From: Frateuria flava
GTDB lineage: Bacteria > Pseudomonadota > Gammaproteobacteria > Xanthomonadales > Rhodanobacteraceae
Reading direction: 5' to 3'
Assembly (NCBI RefSeq): GCF_017837635.1
Contig: NZ_JAGJRS010000019.1
Coordinates: 111,623 to 175,622 of the forward strand
DNA length: 64,000 nucleotides
A program made the translations under genes and the position numbers. Within the stretch, counting starts at the first letter, position 1, and the number at the start of each line of letters is the position of its first letter. Below are positions 18,307-26,924 of this stretch, piece by piece. The notes under the pieces were generated by a model. The model did not search any database and had not been told where the DNA came from. It was given only the letters and a program-made list of their open reading frames with translations.

Positions 18307-18645
18307 ATGGAAACCAAATGGAAACGGGCGCGCTGGTTGCGAAACGCACCCACCGACGCCGAGCGCCATTTATGGCGTTACCTGCGCCGCGAGCGACTAG
18401 CCGGCTGGAAGTTCCGCCGCCAATATCCGATCGCGGGATTCATCGCTGATTTCGTCTGCGTTCCCGGCGCTCTGGTCATCGAACTGGATGGCGGACAGCA
18501 TCTTGATGCGTCTGCCTATGATGGCAATCGGACGCGAATGATTGAGGCCGAAGGATATCGGGTCGTGCGTTTCTGGAACGATGACGTGCTTCTCCGCGTC
18601 GATGCTGTGTTGGAAGAAGTGCTGCGCCATCTCCACGGGCACTAG
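18307..18645 (+). CDS. DUF559 endonuclease-fold protein
   Basis: A 112-residue DUF559 protein, related to Vsr/very-short-patch-type nucleases of the PD-(D/E)XK fold. Visible features are the start METKWKRARWLRN, LRRERLAGWKFRRQYPI, FIADFVCVPGALVIELDGGQH (acid residues of the nuclease core) and a final VVRFWNDDVL strand. ATG 18307 is used; a TTG ten codons upstream is possible. The gene is isolated, lies between two inverted palindromes, and has no partner gene. Such genes are common and scattered in proteobacteria; their role is not established. Confidence 0.85.
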   Translation: METKWKRARWLRNAPTDAERHLWRYLRRERLAGWKFRRQYPIAGFIADFVCVPGALVIELDGGQHLDASAYDGNRTRMIEAEGYRVVRFWNDDVLLRVDAVLEEVLRHLHGH

Positions 18646-18653
18646 TTCAAGAG

Positions 18654-18693
18654 CACCCCTCCCCAGCCCTCCCCTGCTTTGCAGGGGAGGGGG
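18654..18693. repeat. Right palindrome flanking the DUF559 gene
   Basis: CACCCCTCCCCAG, then an 11-base-pair hairpin (arms CCCTCCCCTGC and GCAGGGGAGGG, loop TTT) and GGTG. Read on the opposite strand it resembles the left element at 18236, so the two form imperfect terminal inverted repeats around the gene. Its stem could also act as a transcription stop. Confidence 0.78.
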
Positions 18694-18747
18694 TGTGGCA
18701 AGCGTCTGACTTTACTGATCGTGTGGCGCGGGGTGTGAGGAAAGGGC

Positions 18748-19767
18748 TTACAGCCACTTGACGCGCTTGAGCCAGGTATAGATCCCGCCCACCACACCCG
18801 CCACCACCACGATCACCAGCGGGTACGCCCACGGTTTGTCCAGCTCGGGCATATGGCTGAAGTTCATGCCGTACCAGCTGGTGATCAGGGTCGGCGCGGC
18901 CAGCAGCGCAGCGTAGCCGGCGAGGCGCTTCATCACTTCGTTCTGGCCGAAGGTGACCAGCGACAGGTTCACGTTGATCGCCGCGGCCAGCATCTCGCGC
19001 ATCGCGCTGATCGACTCGTTGACGCGGGCCACGTGGTCGTAGACGTCGCGGAAGTAGGGGCGCAGGTCGTCCGGAATCAGCTGAGGGTGCATGCGCACGA
19101 GCTGGTTGGTGATGTCCTGCAGGGGGGCGACGGCCAGGCGCAGCGTGGTCAGGTCGCGCTGCATGTCGTACAGGCGGCGAACCGTGCTGCGCTTGAACGT
19201 CTCGGCGAAGATGTCCGCCTCGAGCCGGTGCAGCTCCTCGCGGAAGTCGCGCACGATGGGCAGCATGTTGTCCACGATGAAGTCCAGCACGCCATAGAGG
19301 CCGTAGCTCGGACCGTTCTGCATCAGCTCGCGCGCTTGTTCGCAGCTGCGGCGTGCCGGCGCGTAGGAGAGCGATGCGCCGTGGCGGACCGTCACCAGGT
19401 AGCGTTCGCCGAAGAAGATCTGCGTTTCGCCGAAGGCCAGGTCGCCATCGACCACCTGCGCCGTCTGCACCACCAGGAACAGGGAGTCGCCATAGGCCTC
19501 CAGCTTGGTGCGCTGGTGCGCCTTGTGCGCGTCCTCGACCGCCAGGTCGTGCAGGTCGAACTCCTCCTGCAGTTTGAGCAGCAACGGAGCATCCGGTTCG
19601 TGCAGGCCGACCCAGACGAACGTGCCGGGTTCCTGCAGTACGTCGCTGATGGCGTCGAGCGTGACGTCGCCGAGGCGGGTGCCATCGCCGTGGTAGGCGA
19701 TGCAGTTGACCACCATGCCGTTGTAGGCCGGGAGCGACGCGGGTGCGGGCGAGCTGGACGAGGTCAT
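18748..19767 (-). CDS. corA: CorA-family magnesium/cobalt transporter
   Basis: A 339-residue CorA-type channel. The long N-terminal cytoplasmic domain is acidic and helical (residues about 1-280). It is followed by two C-terminal transmembrane helices with the signature YGMNFSHMPEL (about 299-309) between them, the selectivity-filter GMN motif. The C-terminal tail is basic (WLKRVKWL). CorA forms a pentamer and imports Mg2+ (or Co2+/Ni2+). It stands alone between the DUF559 cassette and a DUF4105 gene. Length is normal for the family. Confidence 0.93.
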   Translation of the reverse strand: MTSSSSPAPASLPAYNGMVVNCIAYHGDGTRLGDVTLDAISDVLQEPGTFVWVGLHEPDAPLLLKLQEEFDLHDLAVEDAHKAHQRTKLEAYGDSLFLVVQTAQVVDGDLAFGETQIFFGERYLVTVRHGASLSYAPARRSCEQARELMQNGPSYGLYGVLDFIVDNMLPIVRDFREELHRLEADIFAETFKRSTVRRLYDMQRDLTTLRLAVAPLQDITNQLVRMHPQLIPDDLRPYFRDVYDHVARVNESISAMREMLAAAINVNLSLVTFGQNEVMKRLAGYAALLAAPTLITSWYGMNFSHMPELDKPWAYPLVIVVVAGVVGGIYTWLKRVKWL

Positions 19768-19862
19768 CGCCGCATCATGCGCGGTGGTCGGGCATGAGGC
19801 AATTGCGCGGGCTGGGCTTGTGGATCACGTCCGTGCGCGAGCAGCTCTCGCGGCGTGCGGAT

Positions 19863-19892
19863 GGTGGTCGCGCACAGGTGCGCTCCTACAAG
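19863..19892. repeat. REP-like half element
   Basis: GGTGGTCGCGCACAGGTGCG followed by CTCCTACAAG matches one arm of the REP-like family found elsewhere in this window. It overlaps the stop codon of the DUF4105 gene. Confidence 0.65.
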
Positions 19893-21211
19893 CGGCGTTT
19901 TGCGCGAAGTGCCCATGCCATCGCCAGCCATGCCGGCATCGAGAACAGTAGCCAGGGCTGGTTCTGCTGGACGGTGCCGGGGAGCAGGTGCAGCAGCACG
20001 GCGGCCAGCAGGGCGAACAGCTGCAGCATGAGGACGGCATCGGCCAGCCGGGAAGCGGGCAGGCCATGCCTGGCGCGCCACGTCGATGGAAGCAGAACCA
20101 GCGCGAGCGGGTTGAAAAGCAGCAGGTTGACGTTGGCCCAGGCCGCATGATGCGTGGTCAGGAGCCACAGGAACAGCAGCCCGATGCCTGCCACGCCCGC
20201 GAACAGCAGGTAGAGCGTGCCGAGCAGGCTGAAGCCGGTGGGACTGAATCGGCGCGCGAGCAGCAGCACGATGGCCAGCGCCAGGCCGGCCAGGGCGAGC
20301 GGAAGCCGCAGGTCGGGTGCGGTCGCCGGCGGCGTGTCCAGGCGGTTGGGCGAGATCAATGCGGTGGCGGTAACCAGCGGGCCCGCACCCTGCGGACCGG
20401 CGAGCTGCACGCTGGCCAGCTGCTGCGAAAGCACGGACGGCAGGAAGCTTTCCTCCCACGCGTTGAGCGGCTGGTCGGCGTACGGTCCAAGGCCGAGGTC
20501 GAGCAGCAGCATCAGCCACGGTTGCGCGCTCATCAGGCGGGCGGTCTGCTGGCGGTAGGTCATGCCGCCGGGACGGGCGATCAGCTGGGTCTTGAGCACG
20601 CCGCCGAGCGCACGGTCCAGCGCGTCGCGCACGCGGGTGGTGCAGTTGTCGACGTAGTAGTCGTAGTCGTAGCGCGCGTTTTCCGGGCGCAGGTTCCAGA
20701 GCAGGAAATCGCGCAGTGCGGACGCCTGTTCCGGCGTGAGGTCCAGTTGCTGGCGAGTGACCGAGCGGCCCGCCTGGATGTACCAGTTCTCGTCCAGCGT
20801 GGTGGGCGCGGCATCCATCAGGTAGTGCATGCGACCGCGCGCGAAGTTCAGCAGGAATCCGCTCTCGTCGAAGTCGAACACGCCGTAGTTGAAGTTGTAG
20901 GCCTCCCCGCTGACCGTATCGCGCAGCTCGATCGCGTCGTGGCCGAAACGTTCCCAGTAGGTGTCGCCGGGACCGTAGGTGATCAGCGAGACCTCGAGAT
21001 TGGCGCCGGGGGCGTTGGCGACGCCGGCGTGGGCCGGGCGCAGTGTGAACGTGAACAGGAGCAGGAGCAGCAAGACGTAGCCCGCGTGCCGGGCGATTCG
21101 GCTTGCCGGCAGGTGGCGGGCGCCCCCAAGGGCGCTCCTGCAAGGGTGGGTCGGCTCTGGTCGGAGCGCCCTTGGGCGCGACCCGGATGCAGGGATGCCC
21201 GCCTCAGGCAT
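19886..21211 (-). CDS. DUF4105 membrane protein (Lnb-like periplasmic domain)
   Basis: A protein of up to 441 residues. A hydrophobic segment at about 44-62 (ending RPAHAG) is a signal peptide or anchor. A DUF4105 domain follows: LITYGPGDTYWERFGHDAIEL, FNYGVFDFD and YDYDYYVDNCTTRVRDAL, including the conserved His and Cys. Several transmembrane helices lie at the C-terminus. Domains of this kind occur in the Lnb lipoprotein N-acyltransferase family; that activity is not shown here. The 5' end is uncertain: ATG 21211 overlaps the corC stop, but the first 40 codons read through a REP-like element. Confidence 0.75.
   Translation of the reverse strand: MPEAGIPASGSRPRALRPEPTHPCRSALGGARHLPASRIARHAGYVLLLLLLFTFTLRPAHAGVANAPGANLEVSLITYGPGDTYWERFGHDAIELRDTVSGEAYNFNYGVFDFDESGFLLNFARGRMHYLMDAAPTTLDENWYIQAGRSVTRQQLDLTPEQASALRDFLLWNLRPENARYDYDYYVDNCTTRVRDALDRALGGVLKTQLIARPGGMTYRQQTARLMSAQPWLMLLLDLGLGPYADQPLNAWEESFLPSVLSQQLASVQLAGPQGAGPLVTATALISPNRLDTPPATAPDLRLPLALAGLALAIVLLLARRFSPTGFSLLGTLYLLFAGVAGIGLLFLWLLTTHHAAWANVNLLLFNPLALVLLPSTWRARHGLPASRLADAVLMLQLFALLAAVLLHLLPGTVQQNQPWLLFSMPAWLAMAWALRAKRRL
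21121..21190. repeat. REP-like element, two arms
   Basis: Left arm CCCCAAGGGCGCTCCTGCA and right arm GGAGCGCCCTTGGGCGCGAC are inverted relative to each other about 20 bases apart. The element lies inside the 5' part of the DUF4105 reading frame. Confidence 0.72.
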
Positions 21212-22064
21212 CGGCCGGCTGCCGGTTCACGCGGAACTGCTGCACGCGCCGGTCGTCGGCCTCGGTGACGATGAAGAGATAGCCACCGAACACCACTTCC
21301 TCGCCCACTTCGGGCAGATGGCCAAATTCCGCGGTCGCCATGCCGCCGACGGTGTCGAATTCCTCGTCGGAAAAACTCGCGCCGGTCCCCTCGTTGAAGT
21401 CGGCGATCGGCGTCAGCGCGCTGACCATCCAGCCGCCACCGCCGGGCAGTTCGTGCATCAGGCTCGGCTCGTCCTCGTCGTCATGTTCGTCGTCGATCTC
21501 GCCGACGATCTGTTCGAGCACGTCCTCAATGGTGATCAGGCCCGCGACACCGCCGTATTCATCCACCACCAGCGCCATGTGGTTGCGCGAGCGGCGAAAC
21601 TCGGCCAGCAGCACGTTCAGTCGCATCGACTCGGGGATCAGCACCGCCGGGCGCAGCAGCATCGCGAGGTCGAAGCCCTCGCCGTCGCCGAAATACTTGA
21701 GCAGGTCCTTGGCGAGCAGGATGCCGATGATCTCGTCCTTGTCCTCGCCGTGTACGGGGAAGCGCGAGTGGCCGGACTCGACCACTTTGGCCAGCACGTC
21801 ATGCAGGGAGGCGTCGGCGGGGATCATCACGATCTGCGCGCGCGGGACCATGACGTCATCCACGCTCAGTTCGGTGACCTTGAGCGCACCCTCGACCATG
21901 GTGAGGGTGTCGTTGGAGAGCAGGCCGTTGGCCTGGGCAGCGCGCAGTTCCTCGATCAGTTCGTCGCGGTTGCGCGGTTCGCCGGAAAACAGATGGCCCA
22001 GGCGATCCCACCAGGAGCGGTGGGGGGCTGGGCCGTTGGTACTGCCAGGGTCGTCGTTCATCAA
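21204..22064 (-). CDS. corC: CorC/HlyC-family CBS-domain protein
   Basis: A 286-residue cytosolic protein with two CBS domains (about 70-190; DVMVPRAQIVMIPADASL, then GLITIEDVLEQIVGEI) and a C-terminal CorC/HlyC transporter-associated domain (about 200-280). It is the YbeX/CorC type without the membrane CNNM domain. In many proteobacteria it follows ybeY and phoH (ybeZ), as here, and is linked to Mg2+/Co2+ efflux and ribosome maintenance. It lies downstream of ybeY with a REP-like element in the gap, and its stop overlaps the start of the DUF4105 gene. Confidence 0.92.
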   Translation of the reverse strand: MMNDDPGSTNGPAPHRSWWDRLGHLFSGEPRNRDELIEELRAAQANGLLSNDTLTMVEGALKVTELSVDDVMVPRAQIVMIPADASLHDVLAKVVESGHSRFPVHGEDKDEIIGILLAKDLLKYFGDGEGFDLAMLLRPAVLIPESMRLNVLLAEFRRSRNHMALVVDEYGGVAGLITIEDVLEQIVGEIDDEHDDEDEPSLMHELPGGGGWMVSALTPIADFNEGTGASFSDEEFDTVGGMATAEFGHLPEVGEEVVFGGYLFIVTEADDRRVQQFRVNRQPADA

Positions 22065-22184
22065 CTCAGGGAAGAGCGGCCCGTGAAGGGGCGGAAAGCC
22101 GGAGTCTAGCGGAAAAAACGTGGGGATTCAGGGCACAAGCGGGCGGGTGGCGCTGGCTGGTTCGTCTGGCGTCGCGCGCTGTCT

Positions 22185-22258
22185 GTAGGAGCGCACCCCG
22201 TGCGCGACCCCGATGCATGTTCGGATGCGGCGGTCGCGCACAGGGTGCGCTCCCACAA
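22185..22258. repeat. REP-like element, paired arms
   Basis: GTAGGAGCGCACCCCGTGCG and, inverted, GTCGCGCACAGGGTGCGCTC frame a short spacer. It lies between ybeY and corC. Family members also occur at 21121, 25462, 26824, 40227 and 48161. Confidence 0.82.
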
Positions 22259-22292
22259 GGGACAAGGGCGCCTGTGCCTACCGATACGCTGA

Positions 22293-22790
22293 TTACTGCG
22301 GCGCGTACGGATCGGCAATGCCCAATCCGGCCAGGATGCGCGTCTCCAGCGCCTCCATGGCCTCGGCTTCGGCGTCCTCGACATGGTCGTAGCCAAGCAG
22401 GTGCAGCGTGCCGTGGACGGTCAGGTGTGCCCAATGGTCGCGCGGCTTCTTGCCCTGTTCCGCCGCCTCGCGGGCGACCACCGGCGCGCAGATGGCGAGA
22501 TCGCCGATCAAGGGCAGGTCAACGCCGGGCGGCAGTTCGGCGGGGAAGGAAAGCACGTTGGTCGCGTAGTCCTTGCCGCGGTAGTCTCGGTTGAGCGCCT
22601 GGCCTTCGTCGGTGTCGACGATACGGATGGCGACCTCCGCCGGCTTGCGTCGCCTGGCGCCTTGAAGCGCCGCCGCCACCCACTGGCGGAAGCTGGCTGG
22701 CGAGGGCACGCCGGCGCGGGGAACGGCATAGCTCACGGAGAGCTGGGGAGCGGGCAGGGCAGCGGCCGCCGGACGGGGGCGCCTGGCCAT
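22293..22790 (-). CDS. ybeY: Endoribonuclease YbeY (rRNA maturation factor)
   Basis: A 165-residue YbeY metalloprotein. The zinc site [11 protein letters not shown] (about 123-133) and the family core [18 protein letters not shown] are intact. YbeY acts in 16S rRNA 3' maturation and 70S ribosome quality control. ATG 22790 is chosen; a GTG at 22799 forms a GTGA overlap with the phoH stop and is a good alternative (168 residues). The frame runs on upstream only as a shadow of phoH. It is part of the miaB-phoH-ybeY-corC block. Confidence 0.94.
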   Translation of the reverse strand: MARRPRPAAAALPAPQLSVSYAVPRAGVPSPASFRQWVAAALQGARRRKPAEVAIRIVDTDEGQALNRDYRGKDYATNVLSFPAELPPGVDLPLIGDLAICAPVVAREAAEQGKKPRDHWAHLTVHGTLHLLGYDHVEDAEAEAMEALETRILAGLGIADPYAPQ

Positions 22791-22795
22791 GGCGG

Positions 22796-23803
22796 TCACG
22801 CCGCGCCGCCCTTTTTCCCGGCCGCCTGTTCCTCGCTCGCCTGCTCGAACGCCTCGTACGCCCGCACGATCTTGGCCACCAAGGGGTGGCGCACCACGTC
22901 GCGCGAGGTGAAGAAGGTGAAGCTGATGCCGTCGACGCCGCGCAGTACTTCGATCGCGTGGCGCAGGCCCGAGCGGACGTGGCGAGGCAGGTCGATCTGG
23001 CTGACGTCGCCAGTGATCACCGCGACCGAGCCGAAGCCGATGCGCGTGAGGAACATCTTCATCTGCTCGACGGTGGTGTTCTGCGCCTCGTCCAGGATCA
23101 CGTAGGAATCGTTGAGGGTACGACCGCGCATGTAGGCCAGCGGCGCGATCTCTATCACGTTGCGCTCCATCAGCTTGGCGACCTTTTCGAAGCCGAGCAT
23201 CTCGTAGAGCGCGTCGTAGAGCGGGCGCAGGTAGGGATCGACCTTCTGGCTGAGGTCGCCCGGCAGGAAGCCGAGCTTCTCGCCGGCCTCCACCGCCGGG
23301 CGCACCAGCAACAGGCGCTGCACGCGGTTGGCTTCGAGCGCTTCCACTGCGCTGGCGACCGCCAGGTAGGTCTTGCCGGTACCGGCCGGGCCGACGCCGA
23401 AGTTGATGTCGTGGGTGGCGATGGCGTGCAGGTAGCGCGCCTGGCTCGGCCCGCGGCCCTTGATCACCCCGCGCTTGACCTTGATCGTCACGTCCTGGGC
23501 GCCCTCGGCCGCTTCGTCGACCATCGCGTCGATGCCCGATTCGGCCAGCTGCAGGTTGATCTGCGCGCCGGTGAGGGTTTCTTTCTCGGTGGCGGCGTAG
23601 AGCGCGCGCAGCACCTTTTCGGCGGCGCGGGCAGGTGGTTCTTCGCCGATGACCTTGAACAGGTTGCCGCGGTGGTCGATTTCCACGCCCAGGCGCAGTT
23701 CGATCTGGCGCAGGTGCTCGTCGAACGGGCCGCACAGGTTGGCCAGCCGGGCGTTGTCTTCCGGGTCGAGGGCGAAGTCGCGTTCGTTGAGGCCGTTGGT
23801 CAT
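22796..23803 (-). CDS. ybeZ: PhoH-like ATPase (YbeZ)
   Basis: A 335-residue PhoH-family ATPase starting at ATG 23803 ([12 protein letters not shown]). Walker A is [12 protein letters not shown] (about 134-145) and Walker B/DEAQ box is [10 protein letters not shown] (about 232). The N-terminal region has a KH-like RNA-binding segment. YbeZ works with YbeY in RNA metabolism. The upstream in-frame extension to 23926 runs through a repetitive gap and is not used. The stop overlaps a possible GTG start of ybeY, suggesting translational coupling. Confidence 0.93.
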   Translation of the reverse strand: MTNGLNERDFALDPEDNARLANLCGPFDEHLRQIELRLGVEIDHRGNLFKVIGEEPPARAAEKVLRALYAATEKETLTGAQINLQLAESGIDAMVDEAAEGAQDVTIKVKRGVIKGRGPSQARYLHAIATHDINFGVGPAGTGKTYLAVASAVEALEANRVQRLLLVRPAVEAGEKLGFLPGDLSQKVDPYLRPLYDALYEMLGFEKVAKLMERNVIEIAPLAYMRGRTLNDSYVILDEAQNTTVEQMKMFLTRIGFGSVAVITGDVSQIDLPRHVRSGLRHAIEVLRGVDGISFTFFTSRDVVRHPLVAKIVRAYEAFEQASEEQAAGKKGGAA

Positions 23804-23831
23804 GGGGTCTGTCGAAAGGTTGGAGGGTGGG

Positions 23832-23852
23832 CCTTCTCCCTCCGGGAGAAGG
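23832..23852. repeat. Short palindrome in the miaB-phoH gap
   Basis: Arms CCTTCTCCC and GGGAGAAGG with loop TCC, followed by a GC-rich tract ending CCCATCCCCTCTCCCGGCGG. It resembles intergenic pyrimidine-rich palindromes common in high-GC proteobacteria and is similar in style to those flanking the DUF559 gene. Confidence 0.6.
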
Positions 23853-23956
23853 TGCCGACAGGCGATGAGGGTTCGGGCGTAGCGTTTCGCTCGAGGCTTG
23901 CCGCGAGGGTCGGACCGTCTCCCCATCCCCTCTCCCGGCGGCAGAGGAGGCTTGCG

Positions 23957-25303
23957 TCAGGCAACCGCCACTTCCTCGGCCAGGTGCACGCGCCCGCGCA
24001 GCGAGTTGGTCATGGCCTCGGTGATCTGGACGTCGATGAACTGTCCGATCAGGCGCGCGTTGCCGGGGAAGTTCACGAAACGCATGTTCTCGGTGCGGCC
24101 GGTCAGCTCGTTCGGGTTCTTGCGGCTGGGCTTTTCGACCAGTACGCGCTGCACCGTGCCGACCATCGCCTCATTGATGAGCCGCGCGTTGTCGTTGATC
24201 TTCGCCTGCAGCCGCGACAGGCGCGCATGCTTGACCTCCGACGGCGTGTCGTCGGCGAGGTTGGCCGCCGGGGTGCCGGGACGGGCTGAAAAGATGAAGG
24301 AGAAGCTCTGATCGAAGCCGACGTCCTCGATCAGCTTCATGGTCTTGTCGAAATCGTCGTCCGTCTCGCCGGGGAAGCCGACGATGAAGTCCGAACTGAT
24401 GCAGATGTCAGGCCGCACCGCGCGCAGCTTGCGGATCTTCTGCTTGAACTCGAGCGTGGTGTAGCCGCGCTTCATCGCCGCCAGGATGCGGTCGGAGCCG
24501 GCCTGCACCGGCAGGTGCAGGAAGTTGGCGAGCTTCGGGACGCTCGCGTAGGCCTCGATCAGCGAGTCGGAGAACTCCAGCGGGTGCGAGGTGGTGAAGC
24601 GGATGCGACCGATCGATTCGATCTGCGCGATGGCATGGATCAGCACGGCAAGGTCCGCGATGCCGCCGTCGTGCATCGGTCCCTGGTAGGCGTTGACGTT
24701 CTGGCCCAGCAGGGTGACTTCGCGCACGCCTTGTTCGGCCAGCTGCGCCACTTCCACCAGCACGTCGTCGAACGGGCGGCTGATCTCGGTGCCGCGGGTG
24801 TAGGGCACCACGCAGTAGCTGCAGTACTTGGAGCAGCCTTCCATGATCGAGACGAAGGCGGTCGGGCCTTCGGCGCGCGGCTCGGGCAGGCGGTCGAACT
24901 TTTCGATCTCGGGGAAGGAGATGTCCACCTGCGGCTTGCCGGTCTCGCGCTTGGCCTCGATCAACTCGGGCAGGCGATGCAGCGTCTGCGGGCCGAACAC
25001 CAGGTCCACGAAGGGCGCGCGCTTGATGATCGCCTCGCCTTCCTGCGAGGCCACGCAGCCGCCGACGCCGATCAGCACCGGCTTGCCGCCCTGCTTGTGC
25101 TCCTTCCAGCGACCGAGCTGGCTGAACACTTTTTCCTGCGCCTTCTCGCGGATCGAGCAGGTGTTGATCAGGATGACGTCCGCCTCGGACTCGTCCTGGG
25201 TCAGTTCCAGGCCGTGCGAAGCCTTGAGCACATCGGCCATCTTGGCCGAGTCGTACTCGTTCATCTGGCAGCCGTGGGTCTTGATGAAAAGTTTGCCGCT
25301 CAT
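23957..25303 (-). CDS. miaB: tRNA-2-methylthio-N6-dimethylallyladenosine synthase MiaB
   Basis: A 448-residue radical-SAM methylthiotransferase. The N-terminal UPF0004 domain has three cluster cysteines ([32 protein letters not shown]). The radical-SAM triad is [16 protein letters not shown] (about 152-167). A TRAM domain ends the protein (about 375-440). It adds the methylthio group to i6A37 in tRNAs reading UNN codons. Length is typical. It is the first gene of the miaB-phoH-ybeY-corC block, separated from phoH by 153 bases with a palindrome. Confidence 0.96.
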   Translation of the reverse strand: MSGKLFIKTHGCQMNEYDSAKMADVLKASHGLELTQDESEADVILINTCSIREKAQEKVFSQLGRWKEHKQGGKPVLIGVGGCVASQEGEAIIKRAPFVDLVFGPQTLHRLPELIEAKRETGKPQVDISFPEIEKFDRLPEPRAEGPTAFVSIMEGCSKYCSYCVVPYTRGTEISRPFDDVLVEVAQLAEQGVREVTLLGQNVNAYQGPMHDGGIADLAVLIHAIAQIESIGRIRFTTSHPLEFSDSLIEAYASVPKLANFLHLPVQAGSDRILAAMKRGYTTLEFKQKIRKLRAVRPDICISSDFIVGFPGETDDDFDKTMKLIEDVGFDQSFSFIFSARPGTPAANLADDTPSEVKHARLSRLQAKINDNARLINEAMVGTVQRVLVEKPSRKNPNELTGRTENMRFVNFPGNARLIGQFIDVQITEAMTNSLRGRVHLAEEVAVA

Positions 25304-25757
25304 GGGCTGGTGTACCGTCTGCTTGAGGCGCCAGCAGGGAGGGGCGCCGAACCGCGCAGTTTACGCGGGTGCTCAGTGGCGTGCCAGTTTTTGCTTCGGA
25401 TCAAGCACTTGCGGCCGCCCCTCGCTTGCTACGCGAGCGCCGATCACGCTGCTAGATACCGGTAGGAACGCACCCTGTGCGCGACCGCGATGCCCGGTCG
25501 GGCCGGCGCGCCGGTCGGAAGCGCGGCGCGCGACCCGTCCCACGTTACATTCGGCTACCCGCGCAGCGCGGGAGCTACGGCGAATTCTTGCCGGTGCCGG
25601 CGGACCCGACATCCCGGTGGCGCGCAAGGCGCGCTCCTGGCGGGAGCATGGCTGGCGCCGGGCCGCTGGCCCGCGACGCGCCGCAACGGCGTGCCGTCCC
25701 GCACGGAACCGCATGGTCACGCTGGCGTCCGTCCTGGCATGGGGGCACACTCCGCGC
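25304..25757. other. 454-base intergenic region upstream of miaB and the transglycosylase
   Basis: No convincing gene is seen. It holds a single-armed REP-like element (25462-25500) and, near 25617-25640, GCGCGCAAGGCGCGCTCCTG, another fragment of the same style. Promoters for the two divergent genes must lie here, but none stands out. Confidence 0.6.
25462..25500. repeat. REP-like element, single arm
   Basis: GTAGGAACGCACCCTGTGCG followed by CGACCGCGATGCCCGG. It is nearly identical to the first arm of the element at 26824. Confidence 0.75.
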
Positions 25758-26807
25758 ATGTTTGCCGCCGCACGCCAAGGGGAGAGCGCCGGCGTGGCTT
25801 CCGCTGCTTTCCCGGGTCGGTCGATCCTTTACAGGGTCGCGCTCGCCTGTGCGTTGCTGGCAGGTCTGTTCTGGCTGCCGAAGGCGCACGCTGGCGCGCT
25901 TTACCAATGCGCCGGTGCGGGCGGGGAAACGGTCTACAGCAGCACCACCGCCGGCTACAGCGGCTGCCACAAGGTCGCGTCATTCGCCGATGCGCCCCGC
26001 CACAGGGCCGCGAACAAGCCGAAGCAACCGATAGCCTCTCTGGCGGGCGTCCACGGCTGGGTGCAGACCACCGCCCGGCTGGTGTCGCTGGCTGGTGTCG
26101 AGGGCTCGGTCGACACCACTGCAAAGGTCGTCGATGCAGGCAAGTGGAACTATCGGGAGGACGTCGCTGACGCGGCGCCCGCCGCGCCCGCGGCCAGTCG
26201 GGTACTGCGTGGCGCGGTCTACCGCGTGGAAAGGCCCGACGGCTCGGTCGAATACACCAACCTCGCGCCGCGTGGGGGGAAGGGCCGCGCGGTCACCACG
26301 CTGTTCACCTATATCGCCACCTGCGTGGCGTGCAATCTGCACTCGACCATCGACTGGAACCGGGTGCGCCTGAACCTCACCGCGTATGCCGACGCGATCC
26401 GGATGGCCAGCGCGGAATCGGGCGTCAACGAGGCTTTCCTGCGCGCGGTGATCCATGCCGAGAGCGCGTTCAATCCCAATGCGCTCTCGCTCAAGGGGGC
26501 GCAGGGCCTGATGCAGCTGATGCCCGGCACGGCCAGCGACATGGGTGTGCTCGATGCGTTCGATGCGGCGCAGAACATTCGCGGCGGCGCCCGCTACCTG
26601 GCGCAATTGCTCAAGACCTTCGACGGGGATGAGCAATTGGCGGCGGCGGCCTACAACGCCGGTCCCGGTGCGGTCCTGCGTTACAACGGCGTGCCGCCGT
26701 ATGCGGAGACGCAGGTCTACGTGAAGCGGGTCGGCGAACTGCGCAAGCGATACGGCGCGGCCGTGCGAGGTTCGATGACCGCGATGCGAGGCAGCGGCGC
26801 GCCCTGA
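25758..26807 (+). CDS. Lytic transglycosylase (SLT domain), exported
   Basis: A 349-residue protein. A hydrophobic segment near residues 29-50 (VALACALLAGLFWL) is a signal/anchor sequence. Two short DUF4124-like strands follow (YQCAGAGGETVYSS; YRVERPDGSVEYTN), then CVACNLHSTIDW. The C-terminal domain is SLT: IHAESAFNPNALS holds the catalytic Glu (about 235), followed by GLMQLMPGTA, NIRGGARYL and AAYNAGPGAV. It cleaves peptidoglycan glycan strands in the periplasm. ATG 25758 (MFAAARQ) is chosen; ATG 25713 would add 15 residues. Confidence 0.87.
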   Translation: MFAAARQGESAGVASAAFPGRSILYRVALACALLAGLFWLPKAHAGALYQCAGAGGETVYSSTTAGYSGCHKVASFADAPRHRAANKPKQPIASLAGVHGWVQTTARLVSLAGVEGSVDTTAKVVDAGKWNYREDVADAAPAAPAASRVLRGAVYRVERPDGSVEYTNLAPRGGKGRAVTTLFTYIATCVACNLHSTIDWNRVRLNLTAYADAIRMASAESGVNEAFLRAVIHAESAFNPNALSLKGAQGLMQLMPGTASDMGVLDAFDAAQNIRGGARYLAQLLKTFDGDEQLAAAAYNAGPGAVLRYNGVPPYAETQVYVKRVGELRKRYGAAVRGSMTAMRGSGAP

Positions 26808-26823
26808 GGCCGGGCGGGTTCCC

Positions 26824-26920
26824 TGTAGGAACGCACCCTGTGCGCGACCGCCATGTCCGTCGAGCGCAGTGCCCAGCAAAGTCGGCGATAGCGGTCGCGC
26901 ACAGGGTGCGCTCCTGCAGG
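26824..26920. repeat. REP-like element, paired arms
   Basis: First arm GTAGGAACGCACCCTGTGCG...ACCGCCATG and inverted second arm GGTCGCGCACAGGGTGCGCT...CTGCAG are separated by about 35 bases. It lies between the convergent ends of the transglycosylase and the protease genes and could end transcription of both. Confidence 0.85.
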
Positions 26921-26924
26921 GTCA

